From JBDHBD01 sp039586095 (GTDB taxonomy: Bacteria; Gemmatimonadota; Gemmatimonadetes; Palauibacterales; Palauibacteraceae), in assembly GCA_039586095.1 (NCBI GenBank), contig JBDHLB010000016.1, positions 1 to 64,000 of the forward strand: a stretch of DNA of 64,000 nucleotides. The letters run 5' to 3'. Shown here one piece after another: positions 60,074 through 64,000 of the stretch. The notes beneath the pieces were generated by a model. The model did not search any database and had not been told where the DNA came from. It was given only the letters and a program-made list of their open reading frames with translations. How positions within the stretch are numbered: position 1 is the stretch's first letter; the number at the start of each line of letters is the position of its first letter. A program made the translations under genes and the position numbers.

Positions 60074-60670
60074 TCAGGGCTCCAGCATTCGATGCTCCAA
60101 CGCCTCCTTCAGCTCGGCCCGCGCACGGTGGATGAACGTCTTTACCGTGCCCAACGGCACATCCATGGTGCGCGCGATCTCCTCGTACGAGCGCCCCTCG
60201 ACATGCCGCAGAAGGATTGCCGTTCGGTACTCCGGTCGCAGGTCGCCGATGGCCGTCTCGATCTCGTCTCCGAGCTCTCGTGCCTCCAGCAGCTCGTCCG
60301 GACGCTCGTCGCTCGCGGCGAGGGTGATCGACGTGGCCGCCTGTCGATCCGGGCTCACCGCGTCGGGCGCGCCATGAATCGAGACGGTATCGAGCTCCTT
60401 CCGGCGCAGATGATCGACGGTGAGGTTGTACGCGATCTTGAAGAGCCATGAGGAGAAGCGATAGGAGGGGTCGTAGCGACGCAGGTTGTTCAGCGTGCGG
60501 ACGAACGCCTCCTGGGCCAGATCCTCGGCCAGCTCGCGATCTCGCACCATCCGATAGATGAGGGAGAACACGGGCCGCTCGAAGCGCGAAATGATCTCGC
60601 GTACCGCCCGTTCGTCGCCCCGCCGGCAGAGGCGTACGAGCTCCTGATCGCTCTTCTCGGAGTAGGTCAC
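60074..60670 (-). CDS. ECF RNA polymerase sigma factor (RpoE family)
   Basis: A 198-residue sigma factor. Region 2 is SRFERPVFSLIYRMVRDRELAEDLAQEAFVRTLNNLRRYDPSYRFSSWLFKIAYNLTVDHLRRK, with a classic -10 recognition stretch. Region 4 is LRPEYRTAILLRHVEGRSYEEIARTMDVPLGTVKTFIHRARAELKE. GTG at 60670 begins VTYSEKSDQELV; an upstream in-frame GTG at 60715 gives an Arg-rich leader. It is likely autoregulated through the zinc anti-sigma encoded downstream, controlling the bactofilin-like and toast-rack envelope genes. The 174 bp upstream hold no clear promoter. Confidence 0.93.
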   Translation of the reverse strand: MTYSEKSDQELVRLCRRGDERAVREIISRFERPVFSLIYRMVRDRELAEDLAQEAFVRTLNNLRRYDPSYRFSSWLFKIAYNLTVDHLRRKELDTVSIHGAPDAVSPDRQAATSITLAASDERPDELLEARELGDEIETAIGDLRPEYRTAILLRHVEGRSYEEIARTMDVPLGTVKTFIHRARAELKEALEHRMLEP

Positions 60671-60844
60671 GCGAACCTGTCCGGGCCGACCGACACGAAG
60701 CCGGCGGGCGCGCAAAGACCGGTGCTCGCCCGGATCGCCACAGCGAGCCGGGACCGAACAGCAGCATACTGACCCGTCTCGCGGCTTACAATCACGCGTC
60801 GCCTGCTCTCGCGAACAACCGAGGCCGGGAGACGGCGGGTCTGC

Positions 60845-61669
60845 TCAGCGCTGACAGCTCGGGCAGAAGAACGTGCTGCGGCCCGCCTGTACCAGGCGCT
60901 CCACCGGACTAGAGCACCGCCGGCAGCTCGCTCCTTCACGACCGTACACGCTCAGCCGGTCCTGATAGCGGCCGGAGCGGCCGTTGATCGAGCGGAAGTC
61001 CCGCAGCGTGGTGCCTGAATCCGCCAGCGCCTCGAGAAGGGTCTTTCGAATCGCCGTGTGCAGGCGCTCCACCTCGGCGCGCTTGAGCGTCCGCCCGCTG
61101 CGCCGCGGGTCCAGCCCGGCCAGGAACAGGGCCTCGCTCGCGTAGATGTTGCCGACCCCGGCCAGCTTCCTCTGATCCAGCAACCAGTTCTTGAGTGGCG
61201 CACCCGACCGCGAGAGCCCCTCGAAAAGGGCGGGTGCCGTAAAACCTGCCTCGAGTGGCTCCGGACCCAGGCGTCGGTCCTCCTCGTCCCAGACCGATGT
61301 GGAGAGCAGGCGGAACCCCCCCAGGCGCCGGACATCGTCGTAGAAGAGCGTGCGACCGTCGTCGAGCTCGAACTCGGCTGCGATGTGCCGGTATTCGCCG
61401 GGCTCCGGCAGGGAGCGGCCGATCGCGAAGCGTCCCGTCATGCGCAGCTGGGTCTGAAGCACGAGACCACGATCCAGCCGGAACAGCAGGTACTTCGCCC
61501 TTCGGTCCACCGCGCGGATCCGGCGACCGCTGAGCCCGACCAGCTGATCCGGGTCGGTGGGGGGCAGCGCGATGTCCGCCTTGTGGATGCGGATCGAGCG
61601 GAAAACCCTGTCGACAAGCTCGGGCTCCAACGAGCGGCGGATGGTCTCGACTTCCGGAAGCTCCGGCAC
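60845..61669 (-). CDS. mutM: formamidopyrimidine-DNA glycosylase
   Basis: A 274-residue base-excision repair enzyme that removes 8-oxoguanine and nicks the strand. PELPEVETIRRSLEP supplies the catalytic Pro2 and Glu3, RRAKYLLFRL the Lys, and KLAGVGNIYASEALFLAGLDP the helix-two-turn-helix. The C-terminal zinc finger is CRRC ... CPSC (residues 248-251 and 268-271). Length and all key residues fit Fpg. It starts 3 bp after the purD stop, so they are co-transcribed. Confidence 0.95.
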   Translation of the reverse strand: MPELPEVETIRRSLEPELVDRVFRSIRIHKADIALPPTDPDQLVGLSGRRIRAVDRRAKYLLFRLDRGLVLQTQLRMTGRFAIGRSLPEPGEYRHIAAEFELDDGRTLFYDDVRRLGGFRLLSTSVWDEEDRRLGPEPLEAGFTAPALFEGLSRSGAPLKNWLLDQRKLAGVGNIYASEALFLAGLDPRRSGRTLKRAEVERLHTAIRKTLLEALADSGTTLRDFRSINGRSGRYQDRLSVYGREGASCRRCSSPVERLVQAGRSTFFCPSCQR

Positions 61670-61672
61670 TCC

Positions 61673-63004
61673 CTAGCGCGCCCCTCCCGCGGTCGGCCGG
61701 TCATGCCACCCTATGTCGCGTCGCCAGTGCTTGCCCTCGAAGCGTATCGAGTCGGCCGCCGCCTGGCTGAGGCGGGCGGCTTCTTCCAGGTCGGCTCCGA
61801 TCCCGGTCACGGCCAACACGCGACCGCCCGCCGTCACCAGGCGATCTCCGTCGCGACCGGTGCCCGCATGGTACACCCTGACCTGCTCGTCGAACCCGTC
61901 TTCCGGCATGTGGATCTGGTGGCCCGTGTCGTACGAGCCCGGATAACCACCGCTGGCAAGGACGGTGACCAGAGCCGAGCCCGGTCCCGGCTCGTCGCGC
62001 CATGATCCCAGTCCTTCTCCCCGCGCGACGCTCATGAGGGGCTCGAGCAGGTTGGAACGGGTCAGCGGCAGCACGACCTGCGCCTCGGGATCTCCGAGCC
62101 GGCAGTTGAACTCCACCACCTTCGGCCCTTCGTCGGTGAGCATGAGGCCGGCGTACAGGAAGCCGCGGTAGGGTGAGCCACTTTCGGACAGACCCTCCAG
62201 AACCGGCGAAACGACGATCTCACGGACGTGGTCGATGAGCTCCGGGGTGGGCGGCTCTCCCGGTGGCCCGGCCGGTGAGTACGCGCCCATCCCTCCCGTG
62301 TTCAGTCCCCGGTCCCCGTCCTCGGCCCGCTTGTAGTCGCGCGAGGGAACCAGGGGTACGGCCGTCTCGCCGTCGGCCAGGAAGAACGTCGAGAGCTCGG
62401 GGCCCTGCATATGCTCCTCGATGACTACCTCGCGGCCCGCGTCTCCAAATTGCCCACCGATCATCAGCCGCTGGATCGCCTCGCGCGCCTGTCGTCGATC
62501 CTCACACACGAGGGCGCCTTTGCCGGCGGCCAGGCCGGAGGCTTTGACGACGATCGGTCCGTGCCCCTCATTGAGGTAATCGAGGGCTGCCCCGGCGTCG
62601 GTGAACGTTTCGAACTCGGCCGTCGGAACGTCACGTTCCCGCATCAGGCGTTTGGAGAACGCCTTCGAGGCCTCGAGGCGGGCGGCGCCGGCGGTCGGGC
62701 CGAACAGGGGGAGTCCCCGCGCGGCAAACAGGTCGGCGATCCCCGCGGCGAGCGGCACCTCGGGGCCTACCACGGTCAGGTCGATCGCCTCGCGCTCGGC
62801 GAACCCGGCCAGCTCGTCGAGCTCCTCCACCCCGATCGGTACGAGCCGCGCCAGCTCGGCGATGCCGGGGTTGCCCGGCGCGGCGAACAGCTGCGCGTCC
62901 GGTGCATCGCGGCTCAGCTTGTCGGCCAGGGCGTGCTCCCGGCCTCCGCCGCCGACGATGAGCAGGCGCCGCGGCTCGCTCACGTTCTCATTCGGCTGCG
63001 CCAC
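61673..63004 (-). CDS. purD: phosphoribosylamine-glycine ligase
   Basis: A 443-residue ATP-grasp ligase, second step of purine synthesis, joining 5-phosphoribosylamine and glycine. LLIVGGGGREHALADKL is the N-terminal substrate loop, VKASGLAAGKGALV the ATP phosphate loop, EEHMQGPELSTFFLADG and GPKVVEFNCRLGDPEAQ hold the metal ligands. Length is typical. GTG start at 63004 overlaps the 3' end of the M48 gene by 25 bp. Fpg follows 3 bp later. Confidence 0.95.
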   Translation of the reverse strand: MAQPNENVSEPRRLLIVGGGGREHALADKLSRDAPDAQLFAAPGNPGIAELARLVPIGVEELDELAGFAEREAIDLTVVGPEVPLAAGIADLFAARGLPLFGPTAGAARLEASKAFSKRLMRERDVPTAEFETFTDAGAALDYLNEGHGPIVVKASGLAAGKGALVCEDRRQAREAIQRLMIGGQFGDAGREVVIEEHMQGPELSTFFLADGETAVPLVPSRDYKRAEDGDRGLNTGGMGAYSPAGPPGEPPTPELIDHVREIVVSPVLEGLSESGSPYRGFLYAGLMLTDEGPKVVEFNCRLGDPEAQVVLPLTRSNLLEPLMSVARGEGLGSWRDEPGPGSALVTVLASGGYPGSYDTGHQIHMPEDGFDEQVRVYHAGTGRDGDRLVTAGGRVLAVTGIGADLEEAARLSQAAADSIRFEGKHWRRDIGWHDRPTAGGAR

Positions 63005-63969
63005 GCCGTCCCGATGCGCTCACGCAGCTTGTCCACGGCTTCGTCCACCTCGTCGAACAGTTCGCGCGCCGAATCCCCATAGCCCTTCATGGCCTCGGCC
63101 AGATCTTCCCTGTACGGCCGCGTGTCCTCCTCGTCCCGCCGCTGATACTCGCCGTCGAGGATCCGATCGTATGCCCCGCTCTCGATCCAGTCCTGCAGCT
63201 CGGCTACGCGAACGACCGCGAACGGGTGAGTCTGTCCGAGCACGTTCAACACCTTATAGACGGAGTCCAGGATGTCTCCGCCTTCCCGATACTCTTCGGA
63301 CTGGGCCACGAACTCATCCAGATCCAGGGTCTCGCCCCGGGTACCGCCTGCCAGGAGCATGAGCGTTCGCATCGTCGTGTCACGGTCCTGAATCGCGAGC
63401 AGCCCGGCTCGATCGGACGAAAGCTCGCTCTTTCGGTACCACTCCAGGAGCGCCATTAGGATCGGGCGCACGGCGAGGCCGGCCAGCGTGTAACGGAAGA
63501 TCACCAGGTTGAGCAGGAGAATCAGCAGAGTCCGGTACAGCACGTGACCGCTCAGGATGTGCCCGACCTCGTGCGCGATCACCGTCTCCACCTCGTCGCG
63601 GCCCAAGACTTCGAGCATCGAGGAGTTGAGGACGATGAACGGATCGCTCATGCCGACGGCGCCCGCGTTCACGATCGGCGTCTGCGAAACGTACACCTCG
63701 GGTGGATGCTCGAGGTCCAGAATCTCACACACCCGGACGAGACGCGCGTGGATCCACGGGTATTGCTTCTCGGTCACCTTGACCGCGTTCGCCTTGAAAG
63801 CGAGACGCAGCGCCCGCTCGCCGAACAGGCCGAACACTTTCCGCAGCGCGAGATCGAAGCCCGGTATCTTGCGGAGCGTATTGAGTGCCGCACGGTCCGC
63901 CGGGTGCTCCCACGCCACGGGGCTGATTTGCGTGAGTATGCGGCGTTGTCTTCCCTGTTCTTCCGTCAT
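62980..63969 (-). CDS. M48 family metalloprotease (HtpX/Ste24-like)
   Basis: A 329-residue zinc protease. VIAHEVGHILSGHVLYRTLLILLLNL contains HExxH (HEVGH, around 136-140), and KSELSSDRAGLLAIQDRD supplies the third ligand Glu. Two hydrophobic helices around 145-190 anchor it in the membrane. Such proteases process misfolded membrane proteins. It lacks the N-terminal pair of helices of HtpX and begins with a cytoplasmic segment (RKIPGFDLALRKVFGLFGERAL), a Gemmatimonadota-type short form. Its 3' end overlaps the purD start. The gene begins 31 bp from the window end. Confidence 0.86.
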   Translation of the reverse strand: MTEEQGRQRRILTQISPVAWEHPADRAALNTLRKIPGFDLALRKVFGLFGERALRLAFKANAVKVTEKQYPWIHARLVRVCEILDLEHPPEVYVSQTPIVNAGAVGMSDPFIVLNSSMLEVLGRDEVETVIAHEVGHILSGHVLYRTLLILLLNLVIFRYTLAGLAVRPILMALLEWYRKSELSSDRAGLLAIQDRDTTMRTLMLLAGGTRGETLDLDEFVAQSEEYREGGDILDSVYKVLNVLGQTHPFAVVRVAELQDWIESGAYDRILDGEYQRRDEEDTRPYREDLAEAMKGYGDSARELFDEVDEAVDKLRERIGTAWRSRMRT

Positions 63970-64000
63970 CGGTCGCTCCCGTGTCCCAGCTCTATGTCCA

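Noticed and set aside
1..64000. tRNA, rRNA, CRISPR, insertion sequences or prophage genes
   Set aside because: No T-loop or cloverleaf signatures, repeat-spacer arrays, transposases, integrases or terminal repeats were seen.

Overview
The window is a high-GC bacterial chromosome segment with densely packed genes: many ATGA/GTGA overlaps and frequent GTG/TTG starts. The gene families suggest a Gemmatimonadota-like aerobic or facultative heterotroph that feeds on peptides and amino acids. Pointers are a GWxTD-like secreted protein, two ECF sigma/anti-sigma loci, a bactofilin-like envelope protein, a class II ribonucleotide reductase and a YpdA-type reductase. The phylum is an inference from gene content only. 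I see no tRNA, rRNA, CRISPR array, insertion sequence or prophage.

Layout. 1-6.1 kb: a TPR fragment, then a tight glutamate/peptide cluster (flavin reductase, CPG2-like M20 peptidase, DUF1611-like P-loop protein, glutamate dehydrogenase, second M20 peptidase). 6.1-9.8 kb, minus strand: gamma-glutamyltranspeptidase, a DUF3311-like small membrane protein, an SSS-family sodium symporter and a 57-residue protein. 9.9-17.9 kb: lipid-kinase-like protein, a GWxTD-like secreted protein, a PAS-GGDEF-EAL regulator, ECF sigma factor plus membrane anti-sigma, and a lipoprotein. 18.0-28.5 kb: M42 peptidase, PHP phosphoesterase, TrxB, IscA/ErpA-type protein, MBL hydrolase, a tiny CxxC protein, two NrnA-like DHH proteins, a CoaE-PHP fusion, and an NSS sodium symporter with a MetS-like small partner. 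28.5-36.4 kb: ABC exporter, glycine-zipper lipoprotein, secreted gamma-glutamyltranspeptidase, endonuclease III and a lipoprotein amidase.

36.4-40.1 kb: B12-dependent ribonucleotide reductase nrdJ behind tandem NrdR-like boxes and a perfect DnaA box. A 68-residue orphan gene follows, with its own pair of NrdR-like boxes and a strong terminator. This looks like an undescribed candidate NrdR-regulon member and is the observation I would follow first. 40.2-43.1 kb: ispG, a pilin-like lipoprotein, S21, a cold-shock protein and a small conserved protein. 43.2-55.0 kb: one long likely operon (pyruvate kinase, MBL hydrolase, LepA, glycosyltransferase, ROK kinase, PfkB kinase, a STAS-HATPase fusion, a STAS-like/winged-helix protein, penicillin acylase, YpdA). 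55.1-56.9 kb: NifU-like and Mrp iron-sulfur genes, then a collapsed SAM hydrolase (DUF62) remnant. 56.8-64 kb, minus strand: a toast-rack protein, a bactofilin-like membrane protein with an apparent frameshift, anti-sigma and ECF sigma factor, Fpg, PurD and an M48 peptidase.

Taken together, the peptidases (two M20, M42, M48, penicillin acylase, two gamma-glutamyltranspeptidases), the sodium symporters and GdhA describe a sodium-coupled peptide and glutamate scavenger. The two sigma/anti-sigma loci point to envelope sensing.
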